Positions 12,301 to 23,794 of a DNA stretch of 64,000 nucleotides are shown here, piece after piece. The notes under the pieces are model-generated. The model saw nothing but the letters and a program-made list of their open reading frames with translations, had not been told where the DNA came from and ran no database searches. The translations under genes and the position numbers were made by a program. Source of the stretch: Torreya grandis (taxonomy: Eukaryota > Streptophyta > Pinopsida > Cupressales > Taxaceae); the NCBI GenBank assembly GCA_037957365.1, contig JARHVA010002426.1:390001-454000 (forward strand), read 5' to 3'. Positions within the stretch are counted from its first letter, which is position 1; the number at the start of each line of letters is the position of its first letter.

Positions 12301-14074
12301 CTTTCAACCATACTAGAGGAGGAAAATGTGAGTAAAGGAGCTTGGTTCTCGATAAGGGAAGAGTTTTTAGGAGACCCAAAAGAAATACTAGAAGAAGTAA
12401 AACATATAGAAGCTATAAGGGAAATAACGAAAGGAAAAGTGAGAGAGAGCACAAAAGTAAAGATGGTGAAGAAGGGAAACTATGTGCAAGCTTCTTCATC
12501 ACAAAATGCCCCAACATCTCCCCCTCTGTCCTTATTAATAGAAGAGATGAAGTACCTAGATTCGATCTTGTTCATGAAGAACTGGGTCTCCCAGGTGTCA
12601 ATTGTAACCATTTTTGACTACAACCACCATCAATTGGGAAAATAAGTAGAGTTTCAAAATGATTATCAAGTCTAGACTACCAACACTAGGAATTATGTGG
12701 TCTATGACTTGTCCATCAAGAACTACCTAGATAAGGCTGACCTTTTTTAACTCTTTGAACTTTCGTACTTTGGTAAGCCTACTGAGGTAGTTCAGTGCCT
12801 CCTCTCATGCATTCATGAGGATTACATCCACTTCATAGGGTGCAATATGAAGATCAACATGGAGAGGATAGGCAAAGTCACAAGGCTTCAGTGCTTAGGG
12901 GTGAATGTGTTAGATGACTTGGTAGATACGAAGGAGATCTATTAGACCACCATCATATTGATGTACCAAAAACAAGGGTATGAAATTCATATAAGGAAAC
13001 TATAAGATCCCACCCTTAGAGTCATAGTGCAGATCATTTACACCAAGGTAAGAGGGACTGATTGATGGAAGGAGGTGGATATGGCCCACCTACACATTGT
13101 TCACCAAGTGGTTCAGGGCACACAATACAACTAAGTGTTATATTTTGTCTAGAAGATAAATGAAGATGTAGAGAAGGTGCATAAGATGACTAAGTACAAG
13201 TTTCCTTGGGGGAAATCATCTTATTGCTAGTTTTTAATGAGATTGAGGTGCCTGAATATAACTCAAGATCATTGAAGTGGGTTTACCCCCCACTCATAAG
13301 TTCCCTATCGAGCACTTCAAAGCTTTCATTTATCCCCAACACATCACCCCAACATAAAATTTGAAGATGAGGTACTATTTTGATAGAATGAAGGTAGATT
13401 TTGGGAATAAATGGTGCATTCCCAAGGATTTGCCCACCCTGATCGTATATCAAGCATAATTTGCTGTGAAGTAGCAATACTCCCTAATGAACACTTTGAG
13501 AGAACTTTCATCATGGATTAAACTACCATATGCCTTATCTACATGCTACTTCATCGATTTAGTTAACATGATTTATGATACATAGTCAATTAGTTTGAAG
13601 GCAGAACAAATCAACGCAGAGCATGACACCCTATAGAAAATGTTTGTATATCTATGTAAATAGACCTTTATAGAGAGGGGAGAAATGGACTTAATTGATA
13701 TTAAGGTTAAGAATATCCTAGTTGGGGAGAAGGCCCACAAGTTGTTTTATATGTTAGGCCCCCACCAAAACCCTTAAGATGGAGACCCCAAGGAGAGGCT
13801 CCCCAAGGCACCATAGAAATGGAGGAAAAAACTAGAGCCAAGTGCTAGCACAAGTGAGAAATAAACCCCTAAAAAATGATAGATAATGGTGAAATCACAA
13901 CCCTCTAGACCCACTACTTCTTGACCTTCTAACCACATTCACCTCCACCTTGCCCTTCACCTTCTCCACCTCATCCTTCACCTTTACCACCTCGACCTTT
14001 TCCATCTCAAATTTATTCACCTTCTCATTCCACTCTCCACTCAGATACCCTGAATCCTTCATCTCCTCATCTAA
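12301..14074 (+). pseudogene. Element B extra 3' ORF, N-terminal part (decayed; interrupted by C)
   Basis: A sense-strand ORF downstream of integrase. Overlapping short frames begin near 12328 with a Lys/Glu-rich start (KGKVRESTKVKMVKKG). A globular section follows with stops: ELSYFGKPTEVVQCLLSCI, IHFIGCNMKINMERIGKV, HLHIVHQVVQGTQYN (about 12760-13140). Its style resembles the plant-specific domain often labelled a putative plant transposon protein, but I would not call it firmly. It ends in a tract near 13915-14074 that is Pro/Ser-rich in one frame, into which element C inserted. The same ORF resumes at 21298. Extra ORFs 3' of pol are known in Athila (called env-like) and in some Tat elements. 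The function is unknown. Confidence 0.55.
14070..14074. repeat. Target-site duplication of element C, left copy (TCTAA)
   Basis: It pairs with TCCAA at 21293-21297 directly after the C 3' LTR. One mismatch, C to T. Confidence 0.85.
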
Positions 14075-15376
14075 TGATCCAAGTGGATCCGTGTACCATT
14101 CCATTTTGAACATCTTCAATTTTTGGTTGAACCACTTGCACATCAAATAATTCTTTGAGAGCTTTTTGGTGCTTCTTTCAGAATGCAAAATAGAGTTTAG
14201 ATGCTTGAGATATAGCTTGCTGAATCTTTCTTATGACAAGGGAATAACGAGTGTCAAAAAGTGACGTGGCATTGTTCAAATATGCCAAGTGGTCCAATAA
14301 TCATTTGACACATGGAAATCTAAATTTGTGCAAAAAAAATTGGTTTGGTGTTTGGTTTGTTGATAGCCTCCGATCTTTGACAGGTGATCATATGACGATC
14401 TATGGGCCCCGTTATTTGCTCGCTTGGGGCCCTTAGTGAGGGTCAGCACACTCTTGTGGAGGGGTGCCTTGGCCTCCTATTCTTCATTTGTTATTGTATG
14501 CAACATTGTATTTAAGTTACAAAGCTATAGAAACCCCACCAATGTGGGATAATTATTTTTCACTTTGTAATAAGGATCCTCAAACCAACATGTGGCAAAG
14601 CCACAAACCACCAAGCTAAGCTACCATGCCATCCACCTTCACCACATACATCATGTAAAGACCACATCCTAACTAAGGAATCTCCAATGGTGGCCTACGA
14701 TAGGAACCTTGCTAAGCCTTGTGCCTACGTCTCCTTCAAAAGAGATGTCAACACTCATAAAGGAGGCCTTAACCCTTTAAAAAGTATGTAATCCCTTCTC
14801 CCACAACAAATGTGGGATAAAGGGATAAGACCAAAGTGCCAAAGGGAAGGCCAAAGGACTCGACCTTTGAACCTATCATGCAAAATTGATAAGCCTTGAA
14901 TGCTCTAGCCATGGGCTTAGAAGTGATATAAAGGGAGTGAATTTCCATTTGAAGGGTATTATTCAGCTGACTGTGTAAAAGAATTAAGAAGGTTAGAGAT
15001 TTAATTAAGCCTTAAATGGCCTTAGGCCATTGATTATAGGTCTAAGAGATATTTTTATAGGCAAGCAGAGACCAGATAAGGAGAATTGGAGACTTGTATT
15101 GATTTTGTTAGCCATTTGTTGCACAAAATTAATGGAAATGGTCCTCACTTTGAACGGACCCGGAGATGTAGGCTATTGAAGCCAAACTCCGTTATCAATT
15201 TGATAGTGAATTATTCTAATTTTCTCTATTATTTTTTTAGTTTTGATCTTCATTTTAATTTTGGTTTTTATTTCATTATTAAAACTTAAATGGAAAAGTT
15301 GAGAAAATAGTAGATCTTTTAAATGTGACAAGTGTTATTCAATTTTGTGACACTTGCATTTTCAATTTTTAGATCA
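14075..15376 (+). repeat. Element C 5' LTR
   Basis: 1302 bp, TG...CA ends, alignable with 20017-21292 along its length. In the first 121 bases I count about 11 mismatches with the 3' copy, most of them transitions. Confidence 0.95.
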
Positions 15377-15382
15377 AAATTT

Positions 15383-15394
15383 TGGTATCAGAGC
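15383..15394 (+). other. Element C primer-binding site (Met-tRNA type)
   Basis: TGGTATCAGAGC, six bases after the 5' LTR end. It is complementary to the 3' end of initiator Met tRNA, as in most plant Ty3/Gypsy elements. Confidence 0.92.
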
Positions 15395-15423
15395 GGTTGT
15401 TATTTAATAGTGGTTGTTAGTGT

Positions 15424-16470
15424 ATGTTGACAAGGTCTAAATCCCAAAAGAGTGAAGGAAAAATCACAGAGTATAATCTAGAGATTAGCTCAAGGCATGC
15501 TTCAGGGATGACCGAAGAAGACATGGAATCTGAACAAGCTTTCCGCTGAGACTTCATGGAGATGAGAAACATGGTTGAGGAACTATAACATGATAAACAA
15601 AGGAAATCTAAAAATGAGAAAGGTGATTCACAAGAATCAAAAGGTAAAGAAATTGAAAAACCTTCTTCATCGAATGATGATAAAAAAACCATGGAATCTC
15701 TTCCTTCACTAAAATTGGATATTAAGTTTGAATTACCAATGTTTAATGGCAAAGTTAATGCCAAAAAGTTGGATAATTGGGTCAAGCAGATAGAAGTTTA
15801 TTCTAGGTCCAAAATATTTTAGGGGATGAGTCAAAAATTCATTTTGCTACTCTTCGTATGGGAGGCACAGCTCTCATCTGGTGGGAGAGTAAGTTGAAGG
15901 AAGCCAAGCTGTAAAAAGGTAACTCAATTTCTACTTGGATTGAATTTGTTGAAGAAATCAGAAAGTAATTTTATCCTTTAGGCTATATGCAATAAGCCAT
16001 GATGGATTGGCAAAGTTTCAGACAAGGAAAAAGCCAAAATGTTCAAGATTATACACAAGAATTTAGGAGAAAAGCTTTAATTTTTAATGTTCCTCTCATA
16101 CACAAGAAACAGTGCTAAAATATATAGGTGGGATACATAGTTACTTATGACATATGATTCTTATGTTCAATACTACTAATTTAGATGCAGTATGTGTACA
16201 AGCCACTCATTTAGAGGCTAGAGGAAAATAATCAAAAAAATCTTTTACTAAAGTTAAAAGTAAGCAATCTAATGTTAAGCAATCCAAAGGGGAAAGTTCA
16301 TCAGGAAAGGGTAAACAAAAATTCACTTTTACTATTAAAAAAGAAGAAGGAAAGCCATTTTGTAACCATTGTAAGAAAAACCATGATGAGTCTAAGTGTT
16401 GGAAACTACACCCTGAGTTAAGGCCTAAAAGGTTTCAAAAGAAGGAAAAGAAGACTAATGCTATGGTTCA
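15424..16470 (+). pseudogene. gag: Element C gag (decayed, zinc knuckle intact)
   Basis: The ATG at 15424 is the first after the primer-binding site and opens a protein-like frame (MLTRSKSQKSEGKITEY). A charged, low-complexity N-terminus leads to the gag core: LDIKFELPMFNGKVNAKKLD (about 15714-15773), TALIWWESKLKEAKL (about 15870) and MMDWQSFRQGKSQNVQDY (about 16000). A frameshift lies near 15815-15825 and stops occur at several places. A clean C-x2-C-x4-H-x4-C zinc knuckle (CNHCKKNHDESKCW, 16361-16402) survives near the end and runs in the same frame into the protease. Confidence 0.85.
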
Positions 16471-17179
16471 GGTCTTAGGTTCAGATTCAGGTGATGAAAC
16501 TAAGATCACAACCATGGGATTACATAATGATTCTTCTCTTTTAGTTTCTAGCACTAAGTCATCAAATGATGCATCTTATTCTAAACAGAATTCTGTGCAT
16601 GTTGATAAGAAAAGAAATGAATTGTTCCACATTAGAGTTGTTTCAAAACATACTAAGATTGATACTCTATTTGATAGTGGTTCACAAGAAAATTTAATTT
16701 TTGAAGAGGTTGTTAATAAGTTAGGCTTACAAACCAATCCCAATCTGAAGCCTTATCCACTAGGTTGGGTGTGTGACAATGCGAAGCTACAAGTCTCACA
16801 AACTTGTAGACTGAGGTTTTCCATCACATCTGAGTTCATAGATGAGGTTGAGTTGGATGTTGTCCCATTGGACATATGTGGGATTGTTTTGGGAAGCCCA
16901 TATATTTATGAAAGAAAAGCAATCTTTTATAGAGAGGAGAATAAGTACTTGCTTGTTAAGGATGGCATTGAATATATAGTCAGAGCACATCACATTAAAA
17001 CAAGTCTTTCCTTTGTTACAACAGGGCAAACGAAAAGACTAGTTAATCCAAGCAAGAATTTTTATCTCATGTTGATTAAGTTTAAGGAAAAAGAATATTC
17101 TCAAGATTTGGAAAATTGTGATCCTAAACGCAAGAATGAATTGGTTGAAATCATTTCTACTTATGATGATGTATTTTAG
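16463..17179 (+). pseudogene. PR: Element C protease region (long open frame)
   Basis: The longest intact Pol frame of the LTR elements here, 238 codons without a stop, continuing from the gag zinc knuckle. The retropepsin active site is DTLFDSGSQENL with the catalytic Asp at 16673-16675. It is followed by VPLDICGIVLGSPYI (about 16864-16908), the C-terminal family motif. The frame runs on towards RT (ELVEIISTYDDVF) and ends at a TAG at 17177-17179 inside the RT leader, where the family reads through. So the stop is a decay event, not a true protein end. Confidence 0.88.
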
Positions 17180-18050
17180 GATCCTAAGGGTTTGCCCCCT
17201 AAAAGGGGAGTTCAACATGAAATTCAACTATTGCAGGATTCTCCTCTCCCTAACATTGGCATGTACAGGTTATCAGTGGTGGAAAATGAGGAAATAAAAA
17301 AATAGGTAATGGATCTATTGGATAGAGGTATTATTCATCCAAGTTCATCTCCTGTTGGTTCGCCAATTATTTTGGTGCCAAAGAAAGATGGCACTTGGTG
17401 AATGTGTGCTGATTTTCATGCTTTAAACAAAATTACTATTAAGAATCATTACCCTCTTCCTTGTATTGATGATTTGTTGGATCAATTAAAACATGCTATT
17501 TATTTCACTAAGCTAGATATGAGAAGTGGATATCATCAAGTAAGAATTAATGAAGGTGATGTGTGGAAAACCGCCTTTAAAAAAAAAGGGATTGTTTGAA
17601 TGGCTTGTTATGCCTTTTGGGTTGTGTAATGCCCCAAATACATTCATGAGATTGATGAATGATGTTTTTAGATAGTTCCTTGATGATTTTGTCATAGTTT
17701 ACTTAGATTATATATTGATTTTTAGAAAGTCTTGGGAAGAGCATGTGATCCACATTAAGAAAGTCATGGATGCATTAAGAGGGGAAAAACTTTATATAAA
17801 AATGTCAAAATGTGAATTTGGCAAGACCTCTTTGATATACTTGGGTTACATTGTAGGACATGGTAAATTGAAAATTGATCCTGTACAAGTGGTAGTCATT
17901 GTTAACTGGCCTACACCCACTACTACAACTGAGGTTAGAAGTTTTATTGGTGTAGTACAGTTTTGGAGAAAGTTTATTGCTCAATTTTCATATATTGCAT
18001 CCCCTTTGCATTCTTTGACAAGTGTGAAATAGGTCTTTCAGTGGGGAGGC
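17180..18050 (+). pseudogene. RT: Element C reverse transcriptase (catalytic Asp lost)
   Basis: Motif order is clear: PPKRGVQHEIQLL (about 17200), [47 protein letters not shown] (17402-17461), [15 protein letters not shown] (about 17506-17550), then [20 protein letters not shown]. The catalytic YLDD reads YLDY: Asp at 17706-17708 is followed by Tyr (TAT, 17709-17711). A one-base shift sits in the A-run near 17578-17588 (8 A), and stops occur at 17311-17318 and 17399-17401, where a Gln- or Trp-type codon is expected. The thumb and connection (YLGYIVGHGKLKIDP, then VRSFIGVVQFWRKFI) follow to about 18030. Confidence 0.92.
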
Positions 18051-18480
18051 AAATATCAAAAAGCCTTCGACACTTTCAAAGAAAAGATAAGTACTCCTCT
18101 AGTCTTGGCACTTCCTGATATACACCAACCATTTGAGATCGAGACAGATGCAAGTGAGTATGCTATGGGAGTTATTTTAATGCAAGGTAAGAAATCGGTT
18201 TGTTATCATTCTGAAACCTTCACAAGTGTAGTAAGAAAATATTCAACTTATGATAAGGAATTGTATGCATTAGTTCAAAGTGTAAAAAAATGGAAACATT
18301 ACTTAATGAGCAAAGAAACAATAATACATACAGATCATTAGCCCTTACAATATCTCCAATCACAAACCAAGCTACAACAATCCATAAATTTTTGTTGGAT
18401 GGGTTTCTTACAACAATTTCATCTTGTGATTAAATATAAAAAGGTATTCAGAATAAGGTTGTAAATATGCTATCTAGGCC
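18051..18480 (+). pseudogene. RH: Element C RNase H (decayed)
   Basis: The domain starts WGGKYQKAFDTFKEKI and continues PFEIETDASEYAMGVILMQ (first Asp, about 18148), VVRKYSTYDKELYALVQSVK (Glu) and TIIHTDH at about 18340, where a stop follows. The core acidic residues are all present. A second frame carries the tail (FHLVIKYKK) with a frameshift near 18450. Confidence 0.87.
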
Positions 18481-18599
18481 TCCTATGGTTGTTGCATCTA
18501 TTCTTTTACAACATGGTTCTTTGTCTCATGAAATATATAAAGAATAATATGTTAATGATCTTGATTTTTAGGATGTCTATAATGAATTGATGAGTAGTA

Positions 18600-19760
18600 G
18601 ATAAGTAGAAGAATTGGACTATGATGTACATAATGATCTTTTGTATCATTTGGGTAAACTTTGTATTTCTCAAAATGAGAGGGTGCACATGATTAGAGAA
18701 GCACATACTTCTCTTATTTCTGGTCATTTTAGAGTTACTAAAATGGTTTCACATTTGAAAATGTATTGTTACTGGCCCCGTATGCAAAAACATGTTGCCA
18801 AATATATTAAGGGATGTACTCTTTATGCCACAAACAAACCTAGTAACAGGAAACTAGGACTTTACAATCCTCTAGCTATTCCTACTCACCCATGGGAAAG
18901 TATCTCCATGGATTTTGTGGGGGGTTTGCTTATGACACAAAGAAAACATGACTATTTATATGTGGTTGTGGATAGATTTAGTAAGATGTGTGTTTTGATT
19001 CCTTGCACTAAGCAAATTACTGAGGAAGGCACTGCACACTTGTTCTTTAAACATGTATGGTTTCATTTTGGTTTGCCTACTTAAATTATTTTTGATCGAG
19101 ATTCTTGATTTAATGGGAAGTTTTGGTCAACTTTGTGGGGACTAATGGACACTAAATTAAAAAAGAGCACTACATTTCATCTATAAACTGATGGCCAAAC
19201 AGAGGTTGTGAACAACACTATGGTACATTTGCTTAGGGGTTATAGCAATAAACATCCAAAGTTATGGGATGAATAATTGTGTTACATACATCATGTATAT
19301 AATCGGGAACTTCATTCTTCTACTATGAAATCTCCATTTGAAGTTTGTTATGTATACTTTCCTAAATATCCTCTAGATGTTTGCTATGGACAGGATACAA
19401 CTGTTGTTGAGCCAAAAGAAGCTAATCAAGCTAAGAAGTTCATTGAAAAAATATAGCTCATACATTAGACTGTTCTTACTCAATTGGAGAAAAGTCAAGC
19501 CAAGTATAAATCCAAACATGAAAAACATCGTATTGATCACCAATTTGTTGTAGGTGATATGGTATGGCTTCACATTAGTAAGGAAAGATTGACAGGTGAA
19601 AGTAAAAAATTGAAACCAATCTGGTATGGTCCTTTTCAGATTACAGAAAAAATTGGCACAAATGCTTTCCGGTTAGATTTACCATCTTACATGCAAATTT
19701 ATTCAATTGTAAACATGGAAAATATGAAATTTTATGAGCCTCCAATGATTATTGATCATG
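18600..19760 (+). pseudogene. INT: Element C integrase (decayed)
   Basis: 156 codons are open from 18614. The zinc-binding N-terminus shows HMIREAHTSLISGHF, then CTLYAT, where the second Cys of the CxxC pair is Tyr. The core shows ISMDFVGGL (first Asp, about 18905), IFDRDS (second Asp, about 19090, followed by a stop) and TDGQTEVVNNTMVHLL (Glu, about 19188-19235). The C-terminal part (19484-19760) carries HQFVVGDMVWLHISKERL and the WYGPFQITEKIG module (GPY/F family), which runs into VNMENMKFYEP. Four or five stops interrupt the frame. Confidence 0.9.
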
Positions 19761-19980
19761 ATGAAAGTATATCCATTCCTTCTGTTGATGATTTTGCTCC
19801 TAAATATCTAACAGAATTGCAATAAGTTACTATTCTTGATAGGAATGTGTAGACTTCACTAAGAGGTGATGTTAAATATCTTCATGTTGGTCTAAAAGGG
19901 ATGCACCCAAACAAGGCCAAATGGATGGAACCTGGAAGGGTGAGGGAGAAATACCCTCACCTCATTACCAATTAATTTCA
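19760..19980 (+). pseudogene. Element C chromodomain-like C-terminus
   Basis: This follows the GPY/F module in phase and reads TILDRNV-stop-TSLRGDVKYL, HVGLKGMHPNKAKWMEPGRV, REKYPHLI. The pattern of a short beta-rich start, a central LKG, a Trp and a closing YPHL is that of chromovirus chromodomains, which in the family bind histone marks and steer integration. The aromatic cage cannot be judged from this copy. One stop lies at about 19849. Confidence 0.72.
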
Positions 19981-20004
19981 ACTTTTGGAGGTCCAAACGT
20001 TCCC

Positions 20005-20016
20005 AGTGGGGAGGAG
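20005..20016 (+). other. Element C polypurine tract
   Basis: AGTGGGGAGGAG immediately before the TG of the 3' LTR. It would prime plus-strand DNA synthesis. Confidence 0.9.
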
Positions 20017-21292
20017 TGATCCAGGTGGATCCGTGTACCATTCCATTTTGAACATCTTCAATTTATGGTCGAATCACTTGCACATCAAAGAATTCATTGA
20101 GAGCTTTTTGGTGCTTCTTCTAGAACACAAAATGGAGTCCATGTGCTTGAGATATAGCTTGCTGAAGCTTTCTTGTGATAGGGGAATAATGAGTGTCGAA
20201 AAGTGATGTGGCATTGTTCAAATACACTAAGTGGTCCAATAATCATTTGACACGTGGCAATCTAAATTTGTGCAAAAAAAATTGGTTTGGTGTTTGGTTT
20301 GTTGATAGCCTTCAGTGTTTGATAAGTGGTCATATGAGGATTTATGGGCCCCACTATTTGCTCATTAGGGGCCCTTAGTGAGGGTCGACACACTCTTGTG
20401 GAGGGGTGCCTTGGCCTCCTATTCTTCATTTGTTATTGTATGCAACATTGTATTTAAGTTACAAAGTCCATAGAAACCCCACCAATGTGGAATAATTATT
20501 TTGCACTTTGTAATAAGGATCCACAAACCACTAAGCTAAGTTGCCATGCCATCCACCTTCACCACATACATCATGTAAAGACCATGTCCTAACCAAGGAA
20601 TCTCCAATGGTGGCCTAAGATAGGAATCTTTCTAAGCCTTGCGCCTAAGTCTCCTTCAAAAGAGACATCACCACTCATAAAGGAGGCCGTCACCTTTTAA
20701 AAAGTATCTAATCCCTTCTCCCACAACAAATGTGGGATAAAGGGATAAGACCAAAGTGCCAAAGGGAAGGGCGAAGGACTCAAACTTTGCACCTGTCATG
20801 TAAAATTGATAAGCCTTCACCGCTTAAGCCACAGGCTTGTAAGTGCTATAAAGGGTGTGAATTTCCATTTGAAGGGTATTATTCAACCGACTGTGTAAAA
20901 TAATTAAGAAGGTTAGAGATTTAATTAAGCCTTGTACGGACTTGGGCCAGTAATGACAGGTCTGAGAGATATTTTTATATGCAAACAGAGACTAGAGAAG
21001 GAGAATTGAAGACTTGTATTTATTTTTTAAGCCATTTGTTTCACAAAATTAATGCAAATGGTCCTCACTTCAAACGGACCCAGAGACATAGGCTATTGAA
21101 GCCAAACTCCGTTATCAATTTGCTGGTGAATTCTTATGATTTTCTCTATTATTATTTTAGTTCTAATCTTCATTTTAATTATAGTTTTTCATTATTGAAA
21201 CTTAAATGAAAAAGTTGAGAAAATAGTAGATCTTTTAAATGTGACAAGTGTTATTCGATTTTGTGACACTTGCATTTTCAGTTTTTAGATCA
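20017..21292 (+). repeat. Element C 3' LTR
   Basis: 1276 bp partner of 14075-15376. It is somewhat shorter, with a gap near 20528 where the 5' copy has an extra CCTCAAACCAACATG-type segment. Confidence 0.95.
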
Positions 21293-21297
21293 TCCAA

Positions 21298-22753
21298 CTT
21301 CCCCACCTTCTCCACCTCTATGACCACCTTCACCCCTACCTTCTCTAGAGACTACCACTAGGTTAGTGCCAAAATAAACTCCAAGTCAAGTTCCCCAAAG
21401 GGACCCCTCTTAGGAGTAGATTCATAATTTAGGATTAGAATTAGAGAAGACTCCATCCCTAGTGCAAGAGGCCTCATCTAGTGATCAAATTGATACTAAT
21501 GGAATAGAAGTAGATGATATAGCCACATAAATCCATCAAGAGGGTAAACTTAAGTGAGACCCAAAAAGCGGAAAGGGGTCAACTAAGTGGGAACATGAAC
21601 ATAGAGGGTTGTCCACTCTGTGTGAATGATACCAGTTTAGTGTATAGGATAAGAACCTCTTATTTGGAAGCATTTCCACCCCAAAGATGTAACCCCCAAA
21701 AAAAATTAGCAGTTTTCCTTCCTTTTATAAATGTATAACGAAGAGCCAAAATTTTATATTCCTTTGGATTGCATTTTTTTTGGCCCAGATGCTCTAGGTT
21801 TTCCAGAACTTATGAGGATTGATCCACATCGGCTCTCACCAATAATGACAAGTGCCACATTTTTAAAACTAGCCATGGAAACAACACACCAAAACATTTT
21901 ATCATAATAGAATGCATGCATAATGGAAAATAAACATGTAAAAGTTGTATAAATGTATAATAAAGCATATGTAAAAAAGTAAGCACTAGCCGAGGAAGTG
22001 GCCTCCTTGAAACAACAAATTCAAGAGGATACCAAGGCTAAGTTAAGGGTTTTAAACCTTTGTAAGACAATTTTGAAATAGGAAATGACACTTGCAGATG
22101 GTGTACTATTGGATGGGAATATATTCAAAAAGTTGGAGACATTGGTTGAGATATTGCTTAAGAAAAATAAGGAGCACCCAATGCCTAGAGATGAGGTTGA
22201 AGAAATACTTGAATAATTCACCATGATGGCAGATATCTACAAAAGTACTTTAGAGAGAGTCAGAGAGGTTATACCAATTTTGGATGACATTTTTGCATCC
22301 CAGGCATGCCCAAATAAAATAATGGAAGCTTGGATCCATGATGAGGAGGTCCTGAGGTAGCAAGTGGCTAATGCTACTTTATTAATAAAATACCGCATCG
22401 AGTGTATGAAAGCATTCAAGGACATTAAGTTGATGGAATATGCCATTAATAAACATCATCAACAAATAAATACAAGTTTTTCCATAATCTAAGGATAGGT
22501 TGATAAGGAAGTTTTTGAGTTAGAAGACATCTAAAAGGAAGCTAACATAAATTTTGATGAACAGGTGAAGAAGATCGAGACTCTGACTTAGCTCGAGGAG
22601 CTAAAAGAAGCAAAGGATGCCATTGAACAAATAACTACCAAAGTCCTCAATGCATTATTCCATTAGGATGGGTTGAAGAAGGAACTCAAATAGAAAAGGC
22701 CATAATTTTTTGAGGATGATAGTATGACTTAGTCCAAGATAGGCTAAATACTT
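21298..22753 (+). pseudogene. Element B extra 3' ORF, C-terminal part (coiled-coil; decayed)
   Basis: Continuation of the ORF cut by element C. After a remnant of the Pro/Ser tract (21298-21350) come protein-like stretches (LELEKTPSLVQEASSSDQID, about 21435-21495). From about 21985 to 22740 comes a long helical section rich in Glu, Lys and Leu: ALAEEVASLKQQIQEDTKAK, ILLKKNKEHPMPRDEVEEIL, EQVKKIETLT, LEELKEAKDAIEQITTKVLN. The heptad-like spacing of Leu and Ile suggests a coiled coil. The ORF reaches almost to the polypurine tract. Around ten stops interrupt it. No enzyme motif is visible. Whether it is a late structural protein, an env-like protein or a captured gene cannot be told from this copy. 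Confidence 0.6.
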
Positions 22754-22765
22754 AGTGTGGGGTGA
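22754..22765 (+). other. Element B polypurine tract
   Basis: AGTGTGGGGTGA directly before the 3' LTR, a form common in plant Ty3/Gypsy elements. Confidence 0.88.
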
Positions 22766-23789
22766 TGTTGACCCCTAAATTTTATACAAGTATTATTCAA
22801 CTTTTAGCACATGACGCTTAGGGACCATTATCTATTTTGATGTAAGTACTAGCATTGCATGAGAGGAATGTGGTACGGGAAGACCATGGCACATAGGAGT
22901 ATTATGGCACAAAAATTTCCCAACACAAAAGGACAATGGCATAGGAGACCCAATGTGAGAGGACTTAGTCAAGGAAGAATGTGTCATGAGGGACCTAATA
23001 ATATAGGACTTAGAACAAGAAGCAAAAAGACTAGGGGAACACAAGGGAAGTAGAGTGTGAGGGATGTGGGAGTATTCAGAAGAGTAACTCAAGTAGACAC
23101 TTTGATCCCATCAATCTAAGGTTATGTACCAGCTCATGAGGAACTAAATACTTGGCCACCATAACATAACATAAAACATGCATCTAGGGGCATAAAGGCC
23201 TAATTCTATAGGAATAATCATTTATAAGAGCCATGACTCTCAGTTTGTTGGGAGTCTGTGTGCCATTTATCCATGATAGTTAGAATTTTGACACTTGGTC
23301 AGGGCAAAAAAAGTATAAAAACCACTGTTGCAATCATTTGTGGGTGTGGACCTTTGGGGGAAATAGATACAACATTTTATCTTGTAATCTGTTAAGCAAT
23401 CAATGAATAGTTAGTATTTGCTATAACATGTGATGATTCATGAACATCATAAGTGTTTAATAATGAATATGTTTTATTTCTAAGTCATGGGTATCTTTCC
23501 CTTTTATTGCTATTATTGAATAGTAATGGTGATCATATTTATTGTAGTAGCGAAGTTTCGGACAATAAGGATAACAGTGGTATATTTATGGTATTGAATA
23601 ACTTAATATTTGTGTTACAAGAGATGAAAAAACATATAACATTATGCTTCAAATCCTTTAAGATCCGGTCTTTTATTGCACACTTTGGGTGAACACGTGA
23701 TACTTACCTCTCACATGATAGGCCCAATGCACTAGCCTATTAAGAAGAATCTTCAACGCTGACATAAAATTAACTAAAAGACCCCAACA
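22766..23789 (+). repeat. Element B 3' LTR
   Basis: 1024 bp partner of 3281-4305, ending CCCCAACA before target duplication TACCA (23790-23794). By eye I count about 26 mismatches in the first 120 bases and about 28 in a 290-base central stretch, mostly transitions. Confidence 0.92.
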
Positions 23790-23794
23790 TACCA

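Larger units (their letters stand above)
14075..21292 (+). mobile_element. Element C: chromovirus-type Ty3/Gypsy retrotransposon, inserted in B
   Basis: 7218 bp. LTRs lie at 14075-15376 and 20017-21292, starting TGATCCA and ending TTTTTAGATCA. The primer-binding site at 15383-15394 is TGGTATCAGAGC, the usual initiator-Met-tRNA type. A polypurine tract (AGTGGGGAGGAG, 20005-20016) abuts the 3' LTR, and target duplications are TCTAA/TCCAA. Internal order is gag, protease, RT, RNase H, integrase, then a C-terminal chromodomain-like segment, the hallmark of chromoviruses. Frames are longer than in A, B or D but still carry stops and frameshifts. It is the innermost element of the A-B-C stack. Confidence 0.93.
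3281..23789 (+). mobile_element. Element B: Tat/Athila-like Ty3/Gypsy retrotransposon with extra ORFs, inserted in A
   Basis: LTRs at 3281-4305 and 22766-23789 (about 1.02 kb each) start TGTTGACCCC and end CCCCAACA. The polypurine tract at 22754-22765 (AGTGTGGGGTGA) abuts the 3' LTR, and 5-bp target duplications flank the element. The order is a candidate ORF upstream of gag, then gag, protease, RT, RNase H, integrase, a spacer of about 1 kb, and a long extra ORF reaching almost to the 3' LTR. Without nested element C it is about 13.3 kb, typical of the large Tat/Ogre and Athila lineages. RT wording (VYGLIKDH, then ISLNLKKC) and integrase wording (AIDFVGPI) fit Tat. All frames carry many stops. 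I could not find a convincing primer-binding site after 4305. Confidence 0.88.

Noticed and set aside
16796..17029. Minus-strand open frame inside element C protease
   Set aside because: Shadow of the real plus-strand frame, which has family motifs.
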